Assembly (NCBI GenBank): GCA_027312225.1
Contig: DAICXK010000001.1
Span: forward strand, 1 to 44,436
Direction: 5' to 3'
Length of the DNA: 44,436 bases
DNA from: Candidatus Saccharimonadota bacterium
GTDB taxonomy: Bacteria; Patescibacteriota; Saccharimonadia; Saccharimonadales; Saccharimonadaceae
In this document: one piece after another, positions 8,330 through 16,025 of the stretch
Layout: every line of letters begins with the position of its first letter
Position numbering within the stretch: position 1 is the stretch's first letter
Translations under genes and position numbers: made by a program
Notes under the pieces: generated by a model
The model's database searches: none
Seen by the model: only the letters and a program-made list of their open reading frames with translations
Told to the model about the DNA's origin: nothing

Positions 8330-8812
8330 ATGCTTACCGCACATCCTTACCGCTATCTTCTCGTTGCCATTCTGTCACTTGTCGTTGCCGTTACCTGGAC
8401 ATATGTCACAAAGCATATGTACGACTACAACCTACCTTTTGCTAGTATGTTCGGCGTCAGTGTCTTCCCTGCTGTTGCTTGGACGCTCGCACTTGTTGCT
8501 GGCTATTTTATTGTCGAGAGCATCGTAAAGCATGTCGGCGCAAAACATCCGCTGGTGCAGTTCATCGTTGTCGTTGGTGCATATGCCGTCGCTGTTATTA
8601 TCGCTGAGACGGTTGGCTACCATCTGCTGGGGATCCACAACATCGGCACCAGCCAGTACGTCGGACTGCCACTATGTGACTGCCTTCATGCGCCGATCTG
8701 GATGCAAATCGGGTATTTCTCTCTTGGCCCCTTGCACTGGCTTTTGGTGAAAATGATAATTGTCACCTCAAACCTCTGGTATTTTTCCATCAGATCTGAT
8801 AAAATAGTTTAG
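8330..8812 (+). CDS. Four-helix membrane protein, unknown function
   Basis: A 160-residue protein with about four hydrophobic segments (residues 8-25, 38-62, 74-97 and 120-150). The stretch GLPLCDCLHAPIWMQ between helices 3 and 4 has two closely spaced cysteines and a histidine that may bind metal or form a turn. No family is recognised. The start has no Shine-Dalgarno site; TACAAT (8315-8320) and TATAAT (8320-8325) lie just before it, suggesting little or no leader. Codon use matches its neighbours. Confidence 0.7.
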   Translation: MLTAHPYRYLLVAILSLVVAVTWTYVTKHMYDYNLPFASMFGVSVFPAVAWTLALVAGYFIVESIVKHVGAKHPLVQFIVVVGAYAVAVIIAETVGYHLLGIHNIGTSQYVGLPLCDCLHAPIWMQIGYFSLGPLHWLLVKMIIVTSNLWYFSIRSDKIV

Positions 8813-8843
8813 ATTGTAAATAACAACTGTTAAGTGAGAAGAT

Positions 8844-9050
8844 ATGGCAAAGAAGAATACAAAGCGTAAGTTAGTAGGTTTGGTGAGCGACGATTCTGGC
8901 GCTCGTGTCTACTACACTACCAAAAATACGCAGAACACCCCAGACAAGCTAACGTTAAAGAAGTATGACCCAAAGCTACGCAAGCACGTGACGTTTACGG
9001 AGACTAAGAAGAATCTTGGCCGTAACGAAGTCAAGGCACGCAAGAGCTAG
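8844..9050 (+). CDS. rpmG: 50S ribosomal protein L33 (bL33), cysteine-free form
   Basis: A 68-residue basic protein with [20 protein letters not shown], the central signature of bL33. The four zinc-binding cysteines of the C+ form are absent: the first pair is replaced by SDDSG and the second by DPKLRKH, so this is the zinc-independent form. The mature fold usually needs about 50 residues; this version has some extra N- and C-terminal sequence. It is monocistronic, with GAGAAG before the ATG and a strong terminator after the stop. TAAAAT at 8800-8805 is a possible -10 box. Confidence 0.9.
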   Translation: MAKKNTKRKLVGLVSDDSGARVYYTTKNTQNTPDKLTLKKYDPKLRKHVTFTETKKNLGRNEVKARKS

Positions 9051-9068
9051 TCTGCAACTGCACCAACC

Positions 9069-9099
9069 AAAAGACCTCCCCATCTGGGAGGTCTTTTTT
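9069..9099 (+). terminator. Terminator after rpmG
   Basis: The stem AAAAGACCTCCC/GGGAGGTCTTTT with a five-base loop and a T run. Confidence 0.88.
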
Positions 9100-9113
9100 A
9101 TGCCTCTATCCCC

Positions 9114-9878
9114 TTATTGCAATGGAATGTTAAACACCGCGCCACCGCCCATGTAGGTAGGCAGCTTACCGTCCCACTTCTCAATAGCCTGCTTTTGCAA
9201 ATATTCACTGGTCAGCGTTTCGCTTTGTGCGCGCTGCGCCTCTGCATCAGTCTTTGCCGCCTCAAGGTTAAACTTGGCCCGCTCTGCATTCTGCTGGGCA
9301 ACCTGCTTTTCTTCGATTGCCTTACTGAAATTGTCGCTAAACTGGAAATCGACAATGCTTAGCTCTGACACTTTGATTCCGTATCGTGCGAGACGCTCGG
9401 TCAGCGCAACTTGTGCCTTTGTTTTAAGCTCGCTACGTTCGGTAATCAACTGCGAAGCAGTATATTCAGCTGATGCGGCCTTGAAAATTTCATTGATAGC
9501 TGGCGTCACGATCCGGTCGACGTACTGAACACCAATTTTCTGATGTATATCGCTAACGCTTCCGCGCTCGAGATTGTAATTGAGCACAATTTCACTCGTT
9601 ACATCCTGAAGGTCTTTGCTAGCAGCAGTACTTCGTACTGATTCTTTCTGTACTTTGATGTCATAGATTGCAACACGCTCAACGCCCCATGGCGCAACAA
9701 GAGAAAGCCCCTCGTCGAGCTCGCGACCCGTCACTTTACCATACATTGTTACAACTCCGACCTGACCCGTCCCCACCATCTTGACACTGGTAAGTAGTGT
9801 AATAAATAGAAACAGCAACACTGCGCCAATAATTATCATGCGTCGCCTATTCTTTGCTTTTGAAATTAATTCAGCCAT
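9114..9878 (-). CDS. SPFH/band-7 (prohibitin-like) membrane protein
   Basis: A 254-residue protein with one N-terminal transmembrane helix (about residues 13-33). The band-7 domain follows (VGTGQVGVVTMYGKVTGREL through SELSIVDFQFSDNF), then an alanine- and glutamine-rich coiled coil (EEKQVAQQNAERAKFNLEAA). This order is that of prohibitin/HflK-C-type scaffolds, which oligomerise at the membrane and often bind proteases. No FtsH or NfeD partner gene is adjacent. AAGGAGAGGT stands directly before the ATG. A promoter with TTGCAA, an 18-base spacer and TACTAT lies upstream (9902-9931). Confidence 0.88.
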   Translation of the reverse strand: MAELISKAKNRRRMIIIGAVLLFLFITLLTSVKMVGTGQVGVVTMYGKVTGRELDEGLSLVAPWGVERVAIYDIKVQKESVRSTAASKDLQDVTSEIVLNYNLERGSVSDIHQKIGVQYVDRIVTPAINEIFKAASAEYTASQLITERSELKTKAQVALTERLARYGIKVSELSIVDFQFSDNFSKAIEEKQVAQQNAERAKFNLEAAKTDAEAQRAQSETLTSEYLQKQAIEKWDGKLPTYMGGGAVFNIPLQ

Positions 9879-9901
9879 ACCTCTCCTTATCTTATGTCTC
9901 C

Positions 9902-9954
9902 ATAGTACTACACATGAGACAGGGGTTGCAATCTGTTAGTTCACCATGTATCAT
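9902..9954. promoter_or_regulatory. Divergent promoters sharing a palindromic -35 box
   Basis: TTGCAA at 9926-9931 is its own reverse complement. On the plus strand it is 17 bases from TATCAT (9949-9954), serving tRNA-Thr(TGT). On the minus strand it is 18 bases from TACTAT (9902-9907), serving the SPFH gene. Both spacings are in the normal range. Confidence 0.55.
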
Positions 9955-9999
9955 ATACGAGTACCTTAACGACTGTACGCACCTTTCATACCACATTAT

Positions 10000-10076
10000 G
10001 CCGCTTTAGCTCAGTTGGTTAGAGCAACTGTTTTGTAAACAGTAGGTCCACGGTTCGAATCCGTGAAGCGGCTCCA
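10000..10076 (+). tRNA. tRNA-Thr (anticodon TGT)
   Basis: A 77-base cloverleaf. The acceptor stem is GCCGCTT/AAGCGGC. The anticodon arm ACTGT-TTTGTAA-ACAGT carries anticodon TGT. The T-arm has GGTTCGAATCC. The discriminator is T and CCA is encoded. It is the second Thr tRNA in 2.2 kb and lies 40 bases before tRNA-Tyr. Confidence 0.95.
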
Positions 10077-10116
10077 TGATACGTTAATGAACCATTCGTT
10101 ATCGTATCTAGGCCAT

Positions 10117-10201
10117 GCCGGAGTCGTCTAGTGGCAATGACAGGAGACTGTAAATCTCCCGGTGTAAACCTTCGTAAGTTCGAGTCTTACCTCCGGCACC
10201 A
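10117..10201 (+). tRNA. tRNA-Tyr (anticodon GTA)
   Basis: An 85-base class II tRNA. The acceptor stem is GCCGGAG/CTCCGGC. The anticodon arm GGAGA-CTGTAAA-TCTCC carries anticodon GTA. It has a long variable arm, the T-arm AGTTCGAGTCT, discriminator A and an encoded CCA. It probably shares a transcript with tRNA-Thr(TGT). Confidence 0.95.
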
Positions 10202-10204
10202 AAT

Positions 10205-10232
10205 AAAAAATCCACCTTATGGGGGATTTTTT
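10205..10232 (+). terminator. Terminator after tRNA-Tyr
   Basis: An AAAAAATCC...GGATTTTTT stem, with a T run on either strand. It can also end transcription of the TPR gene on the minus strand. Confidence 0.8.
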
Positions 10233-10259
10233 ATTTACGTCGATAAAATGGAGGCCTAG

Positions 10260-10913
10260 CTACATGACTACGCGACGGGGTTGCCTAATACGCTTTACTT
10301 GCCCCTCAGGAATAATCAATTTGGCAGCTTTTTTGCGCAGTTCTAACGCGAGATCTGCCTGGTCAGTTCGCTCGTAGGCATCTGCCAAGATATTTAATGT
10401 TTGAGGGATTGGATCAAGTTCAACCGCACGCTCTAGGGCATCAATCATCTTCTTTTTATTACCGAGCTTTTCCTGGACTTTGGCATAGGCAATATGACGT
10501 GAGGCAAGTTCGCTGTCGATTTCGAGTGCTTGTTCGAAGGCCAGTGCCGCTTTCTCGAAGTCACCTGTCTCGAAATAAATCAAACCGACATTGTGAAGGC
10601 TTGACGCACTTGGCTCGAGGCTCTGGGCAATCTCAAAACATTCAATCGCATCTTTGTACTGCTGCTGCTTAACGTACAGTATCCCTAGGCGGTTATAGGC
10701 GCTGGCGTTACGTTCATCAACGCGTAAAATCGTCAGCAAGGCCTTCTCAGCACGCAGGAACCTGTTATCTTGCAGCGATTCCTGAGCAATAGACCATAGT
10801 TGGTCGAGCTTTTCAGATATCTTAGACGGGAGGTCGGTTGCCACTTCGGCAATCGTCTGCTTTTGGTAGAGCACCCATGCACCGAGTAGCGCAATTAATA
10901 GTAATGCTATCAT
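10260..10913 (-). CDS. Membrane-anchored TPR protein
   Basis: A 217-residue protein. An N-terminal hydrophobic helix (MIALLLIALLGAWVLYQKQ) is followed by tandem tetratricopeptide repeats from about residue 60 to 195, for example AYNRLGILYVKQQQYKDAIE and SLHNVGLIYFETGDFEKAAL. The C-terminus is basic (RIRQPRRVVM). The start at 10913 is chosen because AAGGA precedes it at normal spacing; the longer frame begins inside the upstream gene. TPRs mediate protein-protein contacts; the partner is unknown. It is the last gene of the vanX-trpS-RluA-delta' operon. Confidence 0.8.
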   Translation of the reverse strand: MIALLLIALLGAWVLYQKQTIAEVATDLPSKISEKLDQLWSIAQESLQDNRFLRAEKALLTILRVDERNASAYNRLGILYVKQQQYKDAIECFEIAQSLEPSASSLHNVGLIYFETGDFEKAALAFEQALEIDSELASRHIAYAKVQEKLGNKKKMIDALERAVELDPIPQTLNILADAYERTDQADLALELRKKAAKLIIPEGQVKRIRQPRRVVM

Positions 10914-10935
10914 TTCGTTCCTTATTGTATCATAT

Positions 10936-11775
10936 TTATAGCATTGCCGCAGCAAGCGTCAGCCGTACGTTTCCGTTTGCCTCAAGACGTACCTGCGCTG
11001 CCTCAAGCTGTTCGAGTAGGCGTACGGTCTCGGCAGTTGCCGTTCTTTTGCTTGAGACTTCTCGCCGTAGCAACACAATCATGTATGAGACGACTTCAAG
11101 TGCGGCCCCCCTGTCGTCCTTTAGTCCTTGAATAATGGCCAGTCGCTCGTATGCCGAGCCTTGCACCATGGCCCGTGCTTGACGAAGTTTGGCCGCTTCC
11201 TTCTCTAGTAGTTCAGGCGAAGACGCCAACGCCGTCATACGTCCAGGTAGCCCCTCAGCAATGAAAAGAATTTGGGAACGGGTTGCCGCATCCTTGATGG
11301 TCAATGAATCAAGTAGCGCCTCGGACTGATGCCGGTCAATGCGTCGAATCTGTAGTTGTTGCACTCTTGAAAGTACCGTTGGCAGCAATCGCTGCGGATC
11401 ATGACAAAGCAAGATAAATGTCGTGTTGCCAGTTGGCTCTTCCAAGAGTTTCAGAAAAGCATGCTGGGCCTCTGTCGTTATTGTATCTGCCGCTGTAATG
11501 ATAATACATCGCGGCCGATCACTTTTGGTGCGAACGAGTTCGTACAGGCGTCGCACGACCCCGATCGTAATACGGCCTTTCTCGGTGTCCACCTTCTCAT
11601 TATATTCAGGCAGAATGCGAATGGTTGATGCATGTGCATAATGGGCTAATTGTTGGGCTGCGGTCTCTAGCCCTACGCCCGCCTTGCCGTACAAAAGGAT
11701 ACCGTGCGGCAACTGTCGTCCGTACGCTTCAAGCTCTGCCGCCGTTGCCGGATGAAACAGCGGTCGCTTGGTCAT
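10936..11775 (-). CDS. holB: DNA polymerase III delta'-like clamp-loader subunit
   Basis: A 279-residue AAA+ protein. HGILLYGKAGVGLE occupies the P-loop position but has Leu-Glu in place of the Lys-Thr/Ser of Walker A, as expected for a non-ATPase delta' subunit. IIITAADTITTEAQHAFLKL is the sensor/Walker B region, LLEEPTGNTTFILL follows, and PTVLSRVQQL keeps the Ser-Arg of the SRC arginine-finger motif. This resembles HolB, which supports clamp loading; gamma/tau (dnaX) and delta (holA) are not in the window. The start overlaps the RluA-type gene's stop as ATGA. Confidence 0.78.
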   Translation of the reverse strand: MTKRPLFHPATAAELEAYGRQLPHGILLYGKAGVGLETAAQQLAHYAHASTIRILPEYNEKVDTEKGRITIGVVRRLYELVRTKSDRPRCIIITAADTITTEAQHAFLKLLEEPTGNTTFILLCHDPQRLLPTVLSRVQQLQIRRIDRHQSEALLDSLTIKDAATRSQILFIAEGLPGRMTALASSPELLEKEAAKLRQARAMVQGSAYERLAIIQGLKDDRGAALEVVSYMIVLLRREVSSKRTATAETVRLLEQLEAAQVRLEANGNVRLTLAAAML

Positions 11776-12932
11776 GATTCGTGCGCCTTTTCGGTAAATA
11801 ACCGCGGTACCGGTGACTCGAATACCTTGCGCTCACCACCAGGGATGGTCACCTCCAATGACGCAGCGTGCAGATACAGCCTATCGGCCGCAGCTCCACC
11901 GTAAACCCTGTCGCCTACGATAGGTGTCCCAAGATATTGCATATGAACGCGCAGCTGGTGCGTGCGCCCCGTTCGCGGTCGCAGCCGCAATAGCGAATAG
12001 CTGGGGCCTGACACCTCAACTTTATATGTTGTCTGCGCCTCTTTGCCACCGGTATCAACTCGGAAAGTGCTCGGGGCAGTGGGGTTACGCCCAATTGGCA
12101 AATCGATCAAGGCTTCATCTTGTTTAGGGTGCCCCGTCACAACTGCTGCATATTCCTTTTTTGTCTTGCGATCGGCAAATTGCTTTTGCAACGCTGTCGC
12201 TGCTTCCTCATTGCGCGCACCAATCATGACACCGCTGGTATCACGGTCTAATCGATGGACGATGCCAGGACGGTTTGTATCCAATCCTACAGTTGTATAG
12301 CGCCTAAAGAACTCCGCAACTGTAAACTCATCGTTCAACGCGCCCTTACTATGCGTTAAAACACCAATAGGCTTGTCGACGACAATCACGTTATCATCAA
12401 TGTAAATAATCGGCAGCTCGCGGTCCGAGAAATCAGTCTGACGTGGTACGTCAACAGCAATAACGTCGTTCTCGGTGACTTCGAACTTTGGTGATTCCTG
12501 CAGAGCACCGTTTACCTTTACATGGCCGGCACGTACATGCTTTTGCCAAGTACTACGCGAAGTTTCCGGGTAGCGCTCGGCCAGCTCAATGTCGAGACGC
12601 TTCTTGTCTGATAGCGCCACGAATAGATACGTGTCCTTCCCTTTAAACGGCAGTCCGTAGGTCATCAAATGGTCATTAGGATTTTGCACAACCTCACCCG
12701 TTTCGTCTTGCTTGACTGTTCGTACCTGGTCGATAATCACCTGGGTATTATCCTCGGCAGTGTCATCAAATAGAATATAATATTTTCGCTTCATGAACCG
12801 AAACGATACCATCGTACTGGTCGGGATGGGGTGATAAAACGCCAATTGTTCAATGTGGCGCGGTACGTGCTCGTCCCCCGCTATGTCAAAGCGGCGGAGG
12901 ATTGCCAGCGCATCACTCGAAGTTACTTTCAC
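11772..12932 (-). CDS. RluA-family pseudouridine synthase with N-terminal extension
   Basis: A 386-residue protein. Residues about 107-165 form an S4 RNA-binding domain (LDIELAERYPE...HVKVNGAL). The catalytic domain has HRLDRDTSG with the catalytic Asp, then RPRTGRTHQLRVHM and GDRVYGG. It should isomerise uridine in rRNA or tRNA. The first ~105 residues are not part of the usual RluD architecture (normally about 300-325 residues) and contain no motif I recognise. The GTG start at 12932 sits two bases after the trpS stop with GAGG six bases upstream. Confidence 0.85.
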   Translation of the reverse strand: MKVTSSDALAILRRFDIAGDEHVPRHIEQLAFYHPIPTSTMVSFRFMKRKYYILFDDTAEDNTQVIIDQVRTVKQDETGEVVQNPNDHLMTYGLPFKGKDTYLFVALSDKKRLDIELAERYPETSRSTWQKHVRAGHVKVNGALQESPKFEVTENDVIAVDVPRQTDFSDRELPIIYIDDNVIVVDKPIGVLTHSKGALNDEFTVAEFFRRYTTVGLDTNRPGIVHRLDRDTSGVMIGARNEEAATALQKQFADRKTKKEYAAVVTGHPKQDEALIDLPIGRNPTAPSTFRVDTGGKEAQTTYKVEVSGPSYSLLRLRPRTGRTHQLRVHMQYLGTPIVGDRVYGGAAADRLYLHAASLEVTIPGGERKVFESPVPRLFTEKAHES

Positions 12933-12934
12933 AC

Positions 12935-13966
12935 TTAACCTCGCAGACCTACTGCGCGTTGGACACGAAGCAATGTTGCATTAGCCACCTCTCGTGCCGC
13001 ATGTTCGCTGTTTTCGAGTTTCGCCAGGATGGCCGCGTCGTCTACCCCTGCCAAACGCGTCTGAAAATCAGTCAAAAATGCTGCCATCTCGTCAGCCACG
13101 ATTTTCTTGAAATCACCATAGCGCGTCTCATTACTAAACTCATCAGCGACATTCTGCACCATATCACCGCGTAGTAGCGCCAATAACTGAATCAAGTTAC
13201 TGATGCCTGGCTGCGCTGCCGGTAAGTATGCCACCCTGGCCTGGTCGTCTGTAGTGGCGCTCATAATTTTCTTGTGAGCAACAGCCGGGTCATCGTTGAG
13301 GAATATTACTCCACGGCCACTTTCGTCACTTTTACTCATCTTCTTAGTCGGATCTATGAGATCTTTGATGCGCAAACCTTGCTCTTTACCAAAGAACTCA
13401 TGCTGCTTGGCAACTGACTCGGGTACTGTAAATAGCTCGCCGAACTTACCATTCATGCGTTCGGCGATATCACGCGTAATCTCAAGGTGTTGTGTCTGAT
13501 CGTCTCCGACGGGCACATACGCTGCATTATAGAGCAGAATATCTGCCGCCATCAGTACGGGATAGTCAAATAACCCGACGCTAATCTGGCTGTCACCTAG
13601 CTTGGCCGACTTGTCCTTAAACTGTGTCATGCGGCTCATTTCGCCAAATCCAGTAAAATTGTTCAGCAAGATAGTTAGCTCGCTATGTGCTGGGACATAG
13701 CTCTGCCGATACAGTAAAATATTATCATTATCCAGTGGCAGTCCAGCGGCCGTATAGACGCGCGCGTTGTTCATGATGCTGTCATGCAGCTGGCTATGGT
13801 CAATCGGGGTTGTAAAGCTGTGGAGGTCAGGAATAAACAGATTAACGGTATACTCATCCGAGTGATGACGCGCCATGTCAATTAGCGGCAACATCGCACC
13901 AAAATAATTGCCAATATGAAGGTCATTGTTGGCGCGGATGCCTGTCAGAATAGTTGGTTTACTCAT
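12935..13966 (-). CDS. trpS: Tryptophanyl-tRNA synthetase
   Basis: A 343-residue class I synthetase with ILTGIRANNDLHIGNYFGAM at the N-terminus (HIGN is the HIGH motif) and KKMSKSDES (the KMSKS loop) near residue 215. YRQSYVPAHSEL and MAADILLYNA are also typical of TrpRS. It charges tRNA-Trp in the cytoplasm. The gene follows the vanX-like gene after 11 bases. A TATAAT-like box near 13976-13981 could give an internal promoter. Confidence 0.95.
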   Translation of the reverse strand: MSKPTILTGIRANNDLHIGNYFGAMLPLIDMARHHSDEYTVNLFIPDLHSFTTPIDHSQLHDSIMNNARVYTAAGLPLDNDNILLYRQSYVPAHSELTILLNNFTGFGEMSRMTQFKDKSAKLGDSQISVGLFDYPVLMAADILLYNAAYVPVGDDQTQHLEITRDIAERMNGKFGELFTVPESVAKQHEFFGKEQGLRIKDLIDPTKKMSKSDESGRGVIFLNDDPAVAHKKIMSATTDDQARVAYLPAAQPGISNLIQLLALLRGDMVQNVADEFSNETRYGDFKKIVADEMAAFLTDFQTRLAGVDDAAILAKLENSEHAAREVANATLLRVQRAVGLRG

Positions 13967-13977
13967 ACTACCTATAA

Positions 13978-14721
13978 TTATACCTTAATCAGGTCATAAA
14001 GTGTCGTCTGGTGTCCATAAAACGCCGCCCAGTACGTCTCGCCGTACTGATAATGCCACCATTCGTGAGGGTTTGGCGCAAAACCGGCTGCGAGCATTGC
14101 CCGTAGTAACATCATCCTGTTCTGGTGTTGCTCGGGCGTTACCAGATCACTATGCAGGTACGATATCTCGCTGTCAGTGTTTGGCGGACATCCCATATCG
14201 ATATATTCTCCTGTCCTTTTGTCCTTCACGTCTATATCAACAGCACCGCCCGTGACATGCGGGGGACAGACAATCCTGGGATCAGCCACAAATGTTCGTG
14301 CCTGCATAAGGTGCCGTGCATCACTCCAGTCAGGATGACGCATATGGCTTGCATGTATAAAAGCATCCAATACTGCTATTTGGACTTCATATGGACGAAA
14401 TCCCGCCTTCAGTACAATTTGCCAATTACGAGGTAATTGTCGGCTTGCATCTTTTAGGCGGCTGAATACCCCCTCCCGTACTGATAATTCAAATCCTGGG
14501 TGCTCGGCAACATATGACGCATAACATACGCCCTCCGTATCACCTGGCGTTTCCCAGAACGGTGCAACCAAAAAGCCTGCATCTAACAGGGCCTCGGTAC
14601 CAACGAGGGATTCATCGTTATCTTGCCCCGTGACAATACCCGCCATATCTTGAAAACTGAACTTTGACCGCCGGACGGGGTCGAGCTGTAAATCATCAGG
14701 GGTGGCGTCGCGAATCGTCAT
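13978..14721 (-). CDS. D-alanyl-D-alanine dipeptidase, VanX/M15D family
   Basis: A 247-residue metallopeptidase. Zinc ligands are present in PPHVTGGAVDIDV (His and Asp) and in HEWWHYQYGE (catalytic Glu and His), the VanX-family signatures. VLKAGFRPYEVQIA lies upstream as in the family. These enzymes hydrolyse D-Ala-D-Ala; with no van ligase nearby, peptidoglycan dipeptide turnover is more likely than glycopeptide resistance. No signal peptide is visible, so it is cytoplasmic. An extended -10 (TGGTATGAT, TATGAT at 14731-14736) lies nine bases before the ATG. It is the first gene of the operon. Confidence 0.87.
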   Translation of the reverse strand: MTIRDATPDDLQLDPVRRSKFSFQDMAGIVTGQDNDESLVGTEALLDAGFLVAPFWETPGDTEGVCYASYVAEHPGFELSVREGVFSRLKDASRQLPRNWQIVLKAGFRPYEVQIAVLDAFIHASHMRHPDWSDARHLMQARTFVADPRIVCPPHVTGGAVDIDVKDKRTGEYIDMGCPPNTDSEISYLHSDLVTPEQHQNRMMLLRAMLAAGFAPNPHEWWHYQYGETYWAAFYGHQTTLYDLIKV

Positions 14722-14744
14722 ACTTATATCATCATACCATCATA

Positions 14745-14775
14745 CAAAATACCCCGCGAGTAGCGGGGTATTTTG
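14745..14775 (-). terminator. Bidirectional terminator after rpsI
   Basis: A perfect 13-bp stem (CAAAATACCCCGC/GCGGGGTATTTTG) with a five-base loop. It ends the infA-to-rpsI transcript and insulates the dipeptidase promoter. Confidence 0.9.
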
Positions 14776-14793
14776 TTGTTTTCTCGTTCGTCA

Positions 14794-15192
14794 TTAACGC
14801 TTCGAGAATTGTTCGCGCTTACGAGCAGAACGAAGACCGTATTTCTTGCGTTCTTTTTCGCGTGGGTCGCGAGAAAGCAAGTCAGCTTTCTTCAGTGTTG
14901 GGCGTAGGTCTGGCGCGTCAACCGTAATTGCCTTGGCAATTGCGAGCTTGATTGCGTCAACCTGACCTGATGTGCCACCGCCTTTTACAAGGATAGTAAC
15001 ATCAAAGTCCTTCTGCTTCTGAACCGCTGCGAGCGGATCAGTAATCTCTGCAAGGTAGGTTGTGTTCCCGTCAAGGTATTCCTTTGCAGTCTTACCGTTG
15101 ATAGTGATATTACCCTTACCCTTGTAAAGACGTGCAGTAGCCGTCGCGCTCTTGCGTCGTCCGAGGCCGTAAAAATACTTACCTTCAGCCAT
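14794..15192 (-). CDS. rpsI: 30S ribosomal protein S9
   Basis: A 132-residue uS9. GRRKSATATARL starts the fold, GGGTSGQ lies centrally, and the protein ends in the highly conserved basic tail with GLRSARKREQFSKR, whose last residues contact P-site tRNA. It follows rplM after one base and is the last gene of the infA-rpmJ-rpsM-rpsK-rpsD-rpoA-rplQ-rplM-rpsI run. Confidence 0.97.
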   Translation of the reverse strand: MAEGKYFYGLGRRKSATATARLYKGKGNITINGKTAKEYLDGNTTYLAEITDPLAAVQKQKDFDVTILVKGGGTSGQVDAIKLAIAKAITVDAPDLRPTLKKADLLSRDPREKERKKYGLRSARKREQFSKR

Positions 15193-15193
15193 A

Positions 15194-15628
15194 CTACTTT
15201 ACCTCTACTTTCTCTGGTGTCTGTGCAGTGTGAGCGTGCTCGGCGCCAGCGAAAACACGAAGTCGTGCCATACGCTCTGCCTGCAGCTTATTCTTTGGAA
15301 GCATACCGCGAACTGCAGCTTCGATGATTCGTTCTGGGAACTTCTCACGAACCTCGGCAACACTTGCATCCTTGATACCACCAGGGAAACCAGTGTGTCG
15401 GTAATACTTCTTATCGGTCTCTTTGTCACCTGTGAATACTGCATCCTTGGCATTGATAACCACAACATAGTCGCCGGCATCAATGTGCGGAGTGTAGGTT
15501 GGCTTGTACTTGCCAGTTAGGTAGGTTGCAATTTGCGTTGCAATACGACCAACCGGTGCCTCTGAGGCATCAACAAGTAGCCAACGGCGGGTGATTTCAG
15601 ATGGTTTCTGTGAATAGGTCTTAGCCAT
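15194..15628 (-). CDS. rplM: 50S ribosomal protein L13
   Basis: A 144-residue uL13 with RRWLLVDASEAPVGRIATQI, GDYVVVINA, KKYYRHTGFPGG and AVRGMLPKNKL, all family hallmarks. It is two bases after rplQ and one base before rpsI; the L13-S9 pair attached to the alpha operon is also seen in Firmicutes. Confidence 0.97.
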   Translation of the reverse strand: MAKTYSQKPSEITRRWLLVDASEAPVGRIATQIATYLTGKYKPTYTPHIDAGDYVVVINAKDAVFTGDKETDKKYYRHTGFPGGIKDASVAEVREKFPERIIEAAVRGMLPKNKLQAERMARLRVFAGAEHAHTAQTPEKVEVK

Positions 15629-15630
15629 AA

Positions 15631-16023
15631 TTATGCCTTAGCCTCCTCTTTTGGTGCAGCCGTTAGCTCATCGACAAACTCGATTGTGGCAAGTTGCGCA
15701 CCGTCGCCCACGCGAATACGTGTACGAGTGACGCGAACGTGACCGCTGTTACGAGCTGTCAGCTGCGGAGCAATCTCATCAACCAACTTGTTTGCCACAT
15801 CCAGCGTACTAAGCGCTGCGATAACGCGGCGTCGGTTTGCGAGGTCACCCTTCTTTGCCTTTGTAATTACCTTTTCAATATAACGCGAGGTCTCTTTCGC
15901 TTTTTCAAGCGTCGTCTCGATCTTGCCATGCTCGACAAGACTCGAGGCGAGTCCCTTTAGCAACGCGCGGCGCTGATCGCGTTCGCGACCAAACTTGCGC
16001 CCTTTGTATCCGTGTCTATGCAT
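15631..16023 (-). CDS. rplQ: 50S ribosomal protein L17
   Basis: A 130-residue bL17 beginning MHRHGYKGRKFGRERDQRRA, with TTLEKAKETSRYIEKVITKA in the middle. The C-terminus (TAAPKEEAKA) is a short acidic/Ala extension. It sits two bases after rpoA. Confidence 0.97.
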   Translation of the reverse strand: MHRHGYKGRKFGRERDQRRALLKGLASSLVEHGKIETTLEKAKETSRYIEKVITKAKKGDLANRRRVIAALSTLDVANKLVDEIAPQLTARNSGHVRVTRTRIRVGDGAQLATIEFVDELTAAPKEEAKA

Positions 16024-16025
16024 GA

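Noticed and set aside
13978-14721. Vancomycin-resistance locus (vanX with vanZ at 35336)
   Set aside because: The two genes are 21 kb apart and no vanH, ligase or vanRS is present; these families are common outside resistance clusters.
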